From Akkermansia muciniphila (GTDB taxonomy: Bacteria; Verrucomicrobiota; Verrucomicrobiia; Limisphaerales; UBA1100): a stretch of 48,166 nucleotides of DNA. Of the stretch, positions 10,001 through 18,025 are shown piece after piece (position 1 is the stretch's first letter; each line of letters opens with the position of its first letter). The stretch covers positions 1 to 48,166 of the forward strand of contig CAMDOH010000011.1 in assembly GCA_945903605.1 (NCBI GenBank), given 5' to 3'. Both the position numbers and the translations under genes were made by a program. The notes beneath the pieces were generated by a model that searched no databases, was not told where the DNA came from, and was given only the letters and a program-made list of their open reading frames with translations.

Positions 10001-10298
10001 TGCGGGTGTCAATCATTTGGGGCCACCATTCCTCCCCCGGGAAATCACGCCGGGTGAGTTTGAGTTTCTCCAAATAATCTTCGAGAAGTAACCAAGCCCG
10101 CTGTGAGTCGGGGCAAATGCTGAACATGCGAAGCAATTCTTCGCGTTCTGTCGCGGCGTCCTTCGTGTCGGACAACGAACGTCGTAAATCCGCCCATTCG
10201 CCATAGGCGTCGGACAAGGCAGTATGATGGGCGTCATACTTGCTCGCGCCGTTGGAGGCGCGCGGCGACTTCGCGTTTTTTCTTCTGGGCTTCGCCAT
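7029..10298 (-). CDS. SNF2/HepA-family DEAD/DEAH-box helicase
   Basis: Motif I [17 protein letters not shown], motif II DEAQ, motif III [16 protein letters not shown], C-terminal [44 protein letters not shown]. Confidence 0.97.
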   Translation of the reverse strand: [1089 protein letters not shown]

Positions 10299-10442
10299 CT
10301 AAAAAATCAAAATAGAAAGTCCATCTCGACAAATATCCCGTGCGGGGTCAATAGAAAACAGAGGCGATGGGTGCATTCCCTCCATCAATTGTGTTGACGG
10401 GAAGCGAAGGATTCCGTGAAAGCGCGCTGGCGCCAGTGGCAA

Positions 10443-11792
10443 CTAACTTGCCTTGTTCTTGGCAATCTGAGCCAGCAATTCGGTGCGTTGAGTCGTGTCG
10501 CCACTGCTGCAATCGCCGCCCGATTTGATTGCCGCTTTGGCTTCGGCGAGGTGGCCTTTGCCGATGGAGACGCCGTTGAATGCCTTCACTTCGTGCCCAG
10601 CTTCGTATCGTTTGGGCTTGGCGCCGAAGTTGTACTTAAAGTTTTTCCAGTTATCACCGCTCTGATAATTGGTGCCGAGTGCGCCCGAGGGATCGTAGCC
10701 GCAGTGGACCATGCAGTTTTCGCAACGCGAATCACGGGCGACGCCGTTAACCACGCCGTATGTTTCCCACTTCACCTCGCGCAGCATTTTCTGATAGCCG
10801 GCATAATGGCCGTCGGTCATCAAGTAGCATGGAGCTTTCCAGCCTTTGACATTGCGTGTCGGGATGGCCCACGCAGTGCAGGTTAGTTCGCGTTTGCCGG
10901 CGAGGAATTCCTGATAGACCGGTGTGCCGAAGATGGTGAAGTTTTTGCCCCACTCTTGGATCTTGGCGAATTTCTTCCGTGTCATGTCGCGCGTGAGGAA
11001 AAACTCCTCGGGCTGCTTGCCGAGGCGTTTGACCATATCTTTCTTGGCGGCGTCATAATCGTAGCCAGGAGAAATCGTGTGGCCATCCACATCCAGCCAC
11101 GAGAGGTATTTGAACATCTCGTCCAATTCCTTCACTTCGGTCTCCTTGTAAACGGTGGTGTTCGTCGCGACTTGATAGCCAAGAATCTTGGCCATTTTGA
11201 TGGCTTCAACGCACTCTTTGAAGACACCTTCGCGTTCGACAATGAGGTCGTGGGTGAATTCCAGCCCGTCGACGTGCACGTTCCAATACATCCACTGGCT
11301 CGGCTTGATCGTGATTTTGGTGCGGGCTTTGTCGTCGGCATTTCGGATGGTCTCGGCGTCCTTCTCCGTGATCAGGTTATCGGCGATGAGTTTCGCGATC
11401 TTCGCCTCCATCTTCGGCGAGTAGTGCGCAGCCATGTAGTCACGCATTTTCTTGCGCATGAACATCGCGTTTGTGCAGATGTAGATGATTCGTTTCTGTT
11501 CTCGCAGACCGGCGACGAGTTCCTCGATCTTTGGATAAATCAGCGGTTCGCCACCACAAATGCTCACCATCGGCGCTTCACACTCGACTGCCGAGGCGAG
11601 ACAATCCTCGAGGCTCATCATATCCTTGAGGCTGGTGGAATATTCGCGAATGCGCCCGCAACCAGTGCAGGTCAGATTGCACGTATGCAGCGGCTCGAGC
11701 TGCAACACCATCGCAAATTTTGGAGTGCGACGAAGCTTGTGCCAGACGATGTGTCCGGCAATCTTCATTGTCAAAGCGAGAGGAAAACGCAT
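10443..11792 (-). CDS. hpnH: Radical SAM protein, HpnH-like (adenosyl-hopene transferase family)
   Basis: Radical SAM CxxxCxxC (CNLTCTGC), SICGGEPL, C-terminal CTAWAIPTRNVKGWKAPCYLMTDGHY...CENCMVHCGYDPSGAL, matching the remembered HpnH pattern. Confidence 0.85.
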   Translation of the reverse strand: MRFPLALTMKIAGHIVWHKLRRTPKFAMVLQLEPLHTCNLTCTGCGRIREYSTSLKDMMSLEDCLASAVECEAPMVSICGGEPLIYPKIEELVAGLREQKRIIYICTNAMFMRKKMRDYMAAHYSPKMEAKIAKLIADNLITEKDAETIRNADDKARTKITIKPSQWMYWNVHVDGLEFTHDLIVEREGVFKECVEAIKMAKILGYQVATNTTVYKETEVKELDEMFKYLSWLDVDGHTISPGYDYDAAKKDMVKRLGKQPEEFFLTRDMTRKKFAKIQEWGKNFTIFGTPVYQEFLAGKRELTCTAWAIPTRNVKGWKAPCYLMTDGHYAGYQKMLREVKWETYGVVNGVARDSRCENCMVHCGYDPSGALGTNYQSGDNWKNFKYNFGAKPKRYEAGHEVKAFNGVSIGKGHLAEAKAAIKSGGDCSSGDTTQRTELLAQIAKNKAS

Positions 11793-11798
11793 GTTAAA

Positions 11799-11990
11799 TC
11801 AGGAACCGATTGGGCGAGCCGCAGTAGCTTGCGGCACGGGCTGGCTTGAATCATTTTGCAGCAAAAGTGGAAACAGGAATGTGGCAGGCGAGATGGATCC
11901 CGAGGCGGAAAGTCCACGGCAGCCAATGCCGGCAAAAGCTGTAATCGCCAAGCCCACGATCAGGAAATAGGGTCTGAACTTACGGAACAT
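11799..11990 (-). CDS. Small putative lipoprotein upstream of the hpnH-like gene
   Basis: MFRKFRPYFLIVGLAITAFAGIGCRGLSASGSISPATFLFPLLLQNDSSQPVPQ...; signal peptide with AGIGC lipobox; stop is ~6 nt upstream of the radical SAM start. Confidence 0.5.
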   Translation of the reverse strand: MFRKFRPYFLIVGLAITAFAGIGCRGLSASGSISPATFLFPLLLQNDSSQPVPQATAARPIGS

Positions 11991-12030
11991 TTGTGACTGG
12001 GTAAATAGCGCAAAAATTGGCCTCAAAGCA

Positions 12031-12777
12031 ATGTCAAACTGCCAACGTACATTCTACTTTTTGGCGATAATCGCTTGGGCGACCTTCGCTGGGATGGCCG
12101 ATGATTTGGCAGATCAAAAGTCCAAGCTCAAGAGTGCGGCCGAGAAGTCGCTCGTCTCAGCACGCGCTCAGCACAAGACGACTTTCCAGTCTGCCGTCAC
12201 AGCGCGAAAACTCGCTAGCGCCTGTTTTGATCGTGCAGAATTTGCGGAAAACGATTCTGAGCGGGCGGCGTTGGCACGCGAAGGGTTGGCCATTTGTAGG
12301 GACTGGCTCGTGCGGCATCCGAAGGATGTGGGCGGACATTTTTTTCTGGCGATGAATCTGGGGCAACTTGCGCGGACAATGAATCTGGGTGCGCTCAAAC
12401 TGGTCGATGAAATGGAACAAAGTTTTTCCAAGGCGCGAGAATTGGATGACAAATACGAATACGCAGGCCCGGATCGCAATCTGGGACAGTTGTATCATCA
12501 GGCGCCGGGTTGGCCGATCAGTTTGGGGGACAAAAAAAAGGCGCGGCGACATTTCGAGCGCGCACTGGAGATTGCGCCAGATTATCCAGCGAACCGGCTC
12601 AATCTGATTGAGGCCAATATGGTGTGGGGCGAAAAGGCGATCGTCATCGAACAGCGGCGAGCGTTGGAGGAATCACTTCCGAAAGCGCGCAAAGCATTTG
12701 CTGGCGAACGGTGGGAGGCGCATTGGGCTTCGTGGGAAGAGCGATTGCGGAAAATTCGAATGTCCACTGGTGAATAA
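12031..12777 (+). CDS. Secreted TPR-like hypothetical protein
   Basis: Signal peptide (FYFLAIIAWATFAGMADD); TPR-like helices (KKARRHFERALEIAPDYPANRLNLIEA). Confidence 0.72.
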   Translation: MSNCQRTFYFLAIIAWATFAGMADDLADQKSKLKSAAEKSLVSARAQHKTTFQSAVTARKLASACFDRAEFAENDSERAALAREGLAICRDWLVRHPKDVGGHFFLAMNLGQLARTMNLGALKLVDEMEQSFSKARELDDKYEYAGPDRNLGQLYHQAPGWPISLGDKKKARRHFERALEIAPDYPANRLNLIEANMVWGEKAIVIEQRRALEESLPKARKAFAGERWEAHWASWEERLRKIRMSTGE

Positions 12778-12827
12778 CCATCCATTGACCGTTGGGGAAC
12801 TCAATCTACGATGACCGCAGGAGAGAT

Positions 12828-13175
12828 ATGAAGATCAACTTTTTATTGGCAACACTGGCATTGATGGTTGTCGGTTGTGGCGACAAAGGCGGGAAGACGA
12901 CGAATGTCGTTCCGCCGGGCGCTGGATCAACCACGAAAGTTCGGCCGGCAAATGTCACATCCGTCAAGGTAGCGTTGGTGGACACGGAATTAAAATTTGT
13001 TGTGTTGGACTGCACGCTCGTCCGGATGCCCAAGCCGTTGTCGAAGCTGCAAGTGTATCGCGACGGCGAGAAAGTCGGCGAATTGGTGACAACCAGTCAG
13101 GTTGAAGAAGCCTTTTTGGTGGCCGACATCTCCAAGGGCGAGATCAAAGTGGGCGACGAAGCGCGAATCGAGTGA
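12828..13175 (+). CDS. Small hypothetical lipoprotein
   Basis: MKINFLLATLALMVVGCGDKGGK (lipobox VVGC). ATG at 12828 preceded by GCAGGAGAG (Shine-Dalgarno-like). Confidence 0.7.
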   Translation: MKINFLLATLALMVVGCGDKGGKTTNVVPPGAGSTTKVRPANVTSVKVALVDTELKFVVLDCTLVRMPKPLSKLQVYRDGEKVGELVTTSQVEEAFLVADISKGEIKVGDEARIE

Positions 13176-13183
13176 ATCGGATT

Positions 13184-13492
13184 TCAGCGATTTGAAGTTG
13201 CCGGCTTCAGCCCCCGCTTCTTGTGGGGCGAATACAGATTGAAATAAATCCCGCACAGCGGCCGGTCAGTTCCTTCCTGCTGGCTCAGGATAATGGTGAC
13301 TTGGGGGTCCAACGCCAAACCATGTCGCAGTCCCTCCCCACGGTTATTGTAAGCCTTGATTGCTTTGCGCAGCAGCGAATCCAGCGAGTCGCGACATTCA
13401 TCAGGAGACTTCTCAAGACAGACGACGCACTGGTCGTACGTTTTCAGCGCGGCCGACATTTCTTCCTCGAACATTTCCGGCGTTAGTTCCAT
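13184..13492 (-). CDS. Small hypothetical protein (102 aa)
   Basis: MELTPEMFEEEMSAALKTYDQCVVCLEKSPDECRDSLDSLLRKAIKAYNNRGEG...; no family recognised. Start refined from 13612. Confidence 0.5.
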   Translation of the reverse strand: MELTPEMFEEEMSAALKTYDQCVVCLEKSPDECRDSLDSLLRKAIKAYNNRGEGLRHGLALDPQVTIILSQQEGTDRPLCGIYFNLYSPHKKRGLKPATSNR

Positions 13493-13553
13493 GGGTCGGT
13501 CATTCAAGCACAAGTCGCCGATAAAATGAACCAAATAAAAGAGCCAGCACAGC

Positions 13554-14277
13554 TCACTCGATCGAGTCGGAGTCGGTCTTTGCCGGTTTCGATCTGGCCG
13601 CGCGCGGGCCAAAAAGAGCCGTTCCGATGCGGATCAACGTCGATCCTTCCTCGATGGCGACTTCGAAATCGCCGCTCATTCCCATACTCAACACAGGAAG
13701 CGGTGCCCCCAGCACCTGTTCGCAGGTTGATTTCAATTCGCGCAGTCTGCGGAAATACGGCCGGGTGTTTTCTGGTTCTGGCGTCCAAGGCGGGATGGCC
13801 ATCAAACCGTGAATTTCCAACCGTGGCAGTGCGTTGATGGCTTCCAATTCATTCAACAACGATTCAGGTTTGTATCCGAACTTGCTCGATTCAACGGCCA
13901 CATTCACTTCGATGAGGATGGGGATGGTTTTCGACAATGTCTGTGCGTGATGCTGAATCTCATTGGCCAATCGCAGGCTGTCGACTCCCTGAATCATCGA
14001 GAACAAGCGCACGGCTTCGCGACATTTATTGGTCTGCAAATGGCCAATCATGTGCCAGCGCAGATTTCCGGGACAACTCGAAATCTTGAGCGCGGCTTCC
14101 TGCACTCGGTTCTCGCCAAACAATCGCAGCCCCAATTCACCGGCAGCACACACCGTTTCCACGGGCACGGTTTTTGTCACAGCCATCAACTCGACCGTTT
14201 CCGGACTGCGGCCTGCTCGTTCGCAGGCGGCTTCGATACGTTTGCGGACACCCTTCAGATTCGCAGCCAGATCCATG
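13554..14277 (-). CDS. YggS/PROSC-family PLP-binding protein
   Basis: MDLAANLKGVRKRIEAACERAGRSPETVELMAVTKTVPVETV...GENRVQEA...WHMIGHLQTNK...LSMGMSGDFEVAIEEGSTLIRIGTALFG: diagnostic YggS motifs. Start refined from 14525. Confidence 0.95.
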
Positions 14278-14372
14278 GGCAGACGATAGCGCGAGCGCGG
14301 AACGGTGAACAGCGGACAATGTTTCGGCGCAGAAATCCGTGACAGAACTTTTCGTGCCGAACACAATCGCGC

Positions 14373-14786
14373 ATGAATTATTGGCTGGTGAAACAGGAGC
14401 CGGAGAGTTACGCGTGGGCCAATTTTGTGAAGGATGCCGGCACGGCTTGGACAGGCGTCAGAAATTATCAGGCGCGCAATCATCTTCGCACCATGGCTGT
14501 GAACGATTTGGTTTTCTACTATCACAGCGGCGATGAGCGGGAGGTTGTGGGGCTGGCAAAAATCAGTCGAGCTGGTTATGCCGACCCGACGGCCAGCGAG
14601 GGTGACTGGGTTTGCGTGGATCTTGTGCCGGTGAAGTCGTTGGTGAAACCCGTGAGTTTGTCAGCCATCAAAGCGGAGCCGGCACTCGCAACGGTGGGGC
14701 TTGTCCGCCAATCGCGATTGTCGGTGATGCCGCTTCTCCCGACTGAATTCAAAATGATGCTCAAACTGTCCCAAACACGAATGTAA
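14373..14786 (+). CDS. EVE domain-containing protein
   Basis: MNYWLVKQEPESYAWANFVKDAGTAWTGVRNYQARNHLRTMAVNDLVFYYHSGDEREVVGLAKI: classic EVE-domain N-terminus. Confidence 0.95.
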   Translation: MNYWLVKQEPESYAWANFVKDAGTAWTGVRNYQARNHLRTMAVNDLVFYYHSGDEREVVGLAKISRAGYADPTASEGDWVCVDLVPVKSLVKPVSLSAIKAEPALATVGLVRQSRLSVMPLLPTEFKMMLKLSQTRM

Positions 14787-14870
14787 GTTTGACTTGTGCG
14801 CCCAGAAGTATTCCTTAGAACGTCTCCGCCGGCTTTGACAGGTGCAGGGTACGGCCATAAATTCCAACAC

Positions 14871-15929
14871 ATGAAGGGAACAAAACAGGTCGATGCAGCC
14901 GCCACACTTCCAACGGCGAGTTGGGAAGCGTTGGTCGGGCCGCTGCGGCCATTCCTGCACCAAGTGACTGAACGGTTGCACGCGGAGGTGGCAGACTTCG
15001 ATCCGGCAATCAGCCAGTTCGTTCAATACGCCTTGGCCAGCCAAGGGAAAAGATTGCGGCCAACTCTTGTCGGTTGGAGCGGACGATTGCAGGGGAAATT
15101 ATCGGACGATCACGTGACCCTTGCGGCCATCGTCGAGATGGTTCATTTAGCGACGCTGGTTCACGACGATATTCTTGATGGTGCCCAGTTGCGACGCGGT
15201 CGACCCACGCTCGCTGAACATTGGGGCAGCAATATGGCGGTGCTCGTCGGAGACTGTCTGTTTTCGCAGGCGTTGAAATTGGCGGCCAGTTTCCCGACCA
15301 CGGAAGTTTGTCGCGCTTCGGCGATCGCCTCAAAAAATGTCTGCACGGGTGAGATTATCCAGACGACACAGCGCGGCAATTTCCATCTCACTCGCGAGGA
15401 ATATTACAAAGTCATCCGGCTGAAGACGGCCGAATTATTTGCTGTTTCGTGCGAAATGGGCGCGAGAGTTTCGGGCGCATCGAAAGAAATTGCGGCGCAA
15501 GTCCGGGCCTTGGGCGAAGAAATCGGAATGGCCTATCAATTGTATGACGATGCGCTGGATGTGTTCGGACATGAATCGACAGCGGGCAAGACGCTGGGGA
15601 CGGATCTGGGGACAGGGCAATTGACGTTGCCGTTGCTCATCGCGCTGGAGCAGGGAACTGAGCAGGATCGCGCTTGGCTGATGACGCATTTGCCCGAATG
15701 GCGACCGGAATTGAACGGCGCTCTACTGGTGTTATTGCGACGAAATGCAGTTTTGGAAAAGACACAGGCCGAGATTGGTTTGTATTTGGACAGAGCGGTG
15801 AAAATGGCGCAGTCGTTGCCCGGTGGTGATGGAGTGGATGGGATTCGCGGATTGATCGATCTGTTGACGTCGCAGATCGCCGCTTTGGGATCGTCGACTG
15901 AAACGATCGACGCGGTTGTGGCCAGCTAG
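14871..15929 (+). CDS. Trans-polyprenyl diphosphate synthase
   Basis: First Asp-rich motif LVHDDILDGAQLRRGRPT; GKRLRP; second Asp-rich region YQLYDDALDVFGHESTAGKTLGTDLGTGQLTLPLL. Confidence 0.93.
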   Translation: MKGTKQVDAAATLPTASWEALVGPLRPFLHQVTERLHAEVADFDPAISQFVQYALASQGKRLRPTLVGWSGRLQGKLSDDHVTLAAIVEMVHLATLVHDDILDGAQLRRGRPTLAEHWGSNMAVLVGDCLFSQALKLAASFPTTEVCRASAIASKNVCTGEIIQTTQRGNFHLTREEYYKVIRLKTAELFAVSCEMGARVSGASKEIAAQVRALGEEIGMAYQLYDDALDVFGHESTAGKTLGTDLGTGQLTLPLLIALEQGTEQDRAWLMTHLPEWRPELNGALLVLLRRNAVLEKTQAEIGLYLDRAVKMAQSLPGGDGVDGIRGLIDLLTSQIAALGSSTETIDAVVAS

Positions 15930-17359
15930 TTGTCCTGCCGTTCGAAGACGTATGTTTCCTTGTTAAACTGTCCAAACTCGGCCAGCAATCGCCCAGCGGC
16001 TTCGTAGATTCGCACATTGATGACTTCAGAGACAGGCTTGGTGCCGGAGCGCTGTGTGAAAGTGATCTTGGTGGGAATATCGTTCTCGCTTCGTTCCCAA
16101 GTTCCTTTGGCGATGATTCGCGGTGGTCGTGAATGGACGAATTGCCAGTTCACCAATGGAGGTTTGGGCGACATGACAATTTTCTTTACGACGCCGTCGC
16201 CCAATTTTTCGCGAGGTTTGTAGATCGTCTCATCGCAAAAATAGTGGCCGCTGAGCAATACAGTGTAGTCGTCATTAAATGTGAGGGTGAGTCCGTAACC
16301 CATGTTCAGGATAAAGGCATTGAAATTCTGAGCGCTGCCGGTGGTGACCTCGGCGTTGCCGGCTTGCTGGTATTTGGCGAAGATTGTTTGATAAGTGCTC
16401 GCCTCGTCCAAATCCCATCGGCCAATGACGAACGGAACGTTTCGCCTCTTGAGACCTTCTGGACTGTAATCTTCTGAATAGCCGGTCTGAAGGTATCCGA
16501 GCAGGTCGGTGGTATTGATTTTCTTGAATTGGCGAAACACCTCGCGATTGCGAAGGAGTGAAACCACCGGCTGATATTCGAGGATGCGGTGGAAATTCGT
16601 TTTGCCGCGCAGCATCTGAGCGAACGTCGAGTCCTTCATCAACTTTTGGACATCTTCGCGCATGAAAAAAGTGAATGTGCCGGGGTAATTGAGTAGGCGT
16701 TTTTCGAACCGTGCAGCGTGAACGTTATTGGACGCGCCGTAATTGTGGTAAACGAGACCGAGAATATCCGCTGACTCGTAGAATTTGAGTGGAGCTGGAT
16801 CGAGCGGCGCAGCTGTCTTGGCCAATCCACTTGCCTGAAGATCGTGATAAAGACGATTGATAATTTGGACAACGGGCGGCTCTTTGAGTTGCGACTCAGC
16901 CGTGGGTTTCACTTGTGTTGAGGCATAACCCAGCACACTCACCACCGTGCAAAAGGCAACGAGGTAGATCATGCCGATGATCGCGCCGAGGGCAGTGCCG
17001 GTGATGTGATTCAAATGTTCCCAGCGGAAAAAGTCCGTTTCATCCGTCTTATTCTTGTATTTGAAATGGAGATAAACAGGGCGATGCACGGCCTCGGCAA
17101 TAAGTTTGACGAGGATCATGCCGCCAACAAAAATGATGATGGGCGGCCAAATCTGCTCGTACAATGGATGATCGGGCCAATGAATGACGGGCGCTATGTC
17201 CGAGAATCGCACGGCGCCGTAGAGCGCGAGTAACGCACCCGGCAGAGTGACAGCCATGCGAACCCCTCCTTGCATGCGGCCAGTGAGCGCCGAGGCTGCC
17301 AGCACGAACAAGACAAGCGCCACCACTGAATCACCGGGAAATAGGGTGAAGGCCAGCAT
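15926..17359 (-). CDS. CvpA-like membrane protein with long C-terminal extension
   Basis: N-terminal four-helix membrane region (SVVALVLFVLAASALTGRMQGGVRMAV...ITGTALGAIIGMIYLVAFCTVVSVLGY), then ~300 aa soluble region. Start may be 17359 or 17407. Confidence 0.65.
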   Translation of the reverse strand: MLAFTLFPGDSVVALVLFVLAASALTGRMQGGVRMAVTLPGALLALYGAVRFSDIAPVIHWPDHPLYEQIWPPIIIFVGGMILVKLIAEAVHRPVYLHFKYKNKTDETDFFRWEHLNHITGTALGAIIGMIYLVAFCTVVSVLGYASTQVKPTAESQLKEPPVVQIINRLYHDLQASGLAKTAAPLDPAPLKFYESADILGLVYHNYGASNNVHAARFEKRLLNYPGTFTFFMREDVQKLMKDSTFAQMLRGKTNFHRILEYQPVVSLLRNREVFRQFKKINTTDLLGYLQTGYSEDYSPEGLKRRNVPFVIGRWDLDEASTYQTIFAKYQQAGNAEVTTGSAQNFNAFILNMGYGLTLTFNDDYTVLLSGHYFCDETIYKPREKLGDGVVKKIVMSPKPPLVNWQFVHSRPPRIIAKGTWERSENDIPTKITFTQRSGTKPVSEVINVRIYEAAGRLLAEFGQFNKETYVFERQDN

Positions 17360-17482
17360 TCGCTGGAGTGTGCTGAAATGAAGTTGATTTGCACGCCGAA
17401 AAATCAATTCGGGATTGCACCTACATTTGGTTTTGAGTTACAAATTGAATATCGAAGGAGGCGTGGAGTCTTAGAATTCTGT

Positions 17483-18025
17483 ATGTCTGAACAACCTCAA
17501 TGTGAATGCCCGCAACGGCGCGATTTTCTGAAGGAGTTCAGTTGCGTTGCCGTGGGCGCGAGCATCGGGTTGGTGCCAGTGGCCGCGGGTGTTTATTCGG
17601 CAATGGATCCACTACGGCGCAAAGCCAGCGGTGGCGAACCAGTGCGAGTGACAACGATTGAGGCTCTGCCCGCTGATGGTGTGCCGATGAAATTTGCAAT
17701 CATCGCCGACAAGACCGATGCGTGGAACAAATATCCGGCCACTCCGATTGGGGCAATTTATCTACGGAAAATTTCAGAGGGGAAAGTGATGGCGCTGAGT
17801 TCCGTGTGTCCCCACGCGGGATGCTTCGTGGACTATCGCAAAGATGCGAAAGATTTTTTCTGCCCGTGCCACAACAGCAATTTTAGTTCGGATGGCGCCA
17901 TCAAAAGCGGAGTGAGTCCGCGCGCGATGGACGCGCTGGATGTGGAAGTCCGAGCGGGGGGCGAAGTGTGGGTGAAGTTCCAGAATTTCAAAGCGGGCCA
18001 CCCGCAGAAATTGCCCGTATCATGA
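17483..18025 (+). CDS. Rieske [2Fe-2S] protein (cytochrome bc/b6f-type complex)
   Basis: Tat-like N-terminus (QRRDFLKEFSCVAVGASIG) and Rieske cluster motifs CPHAGC...CPCHNSNF. Stop overlaps the next start (ATGA at 18022). Confidence 0.94.
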   Translation: MSEQPQCECPQRRDFLKEFSCVAVGASIGLVPVAAGVYSAMDPLRRKASGGEPVRVTTIEALPADGVPMKFAIIADKTDAWNKYPATPIGAIYLRKISEGKVMALSSVCPHAGCFVDYRKDAKDFFCPCHNSNFSSDGAIKSGVSPRAMDALDVEVRAGGEVWVKFQNFKAGHPQKLPVS

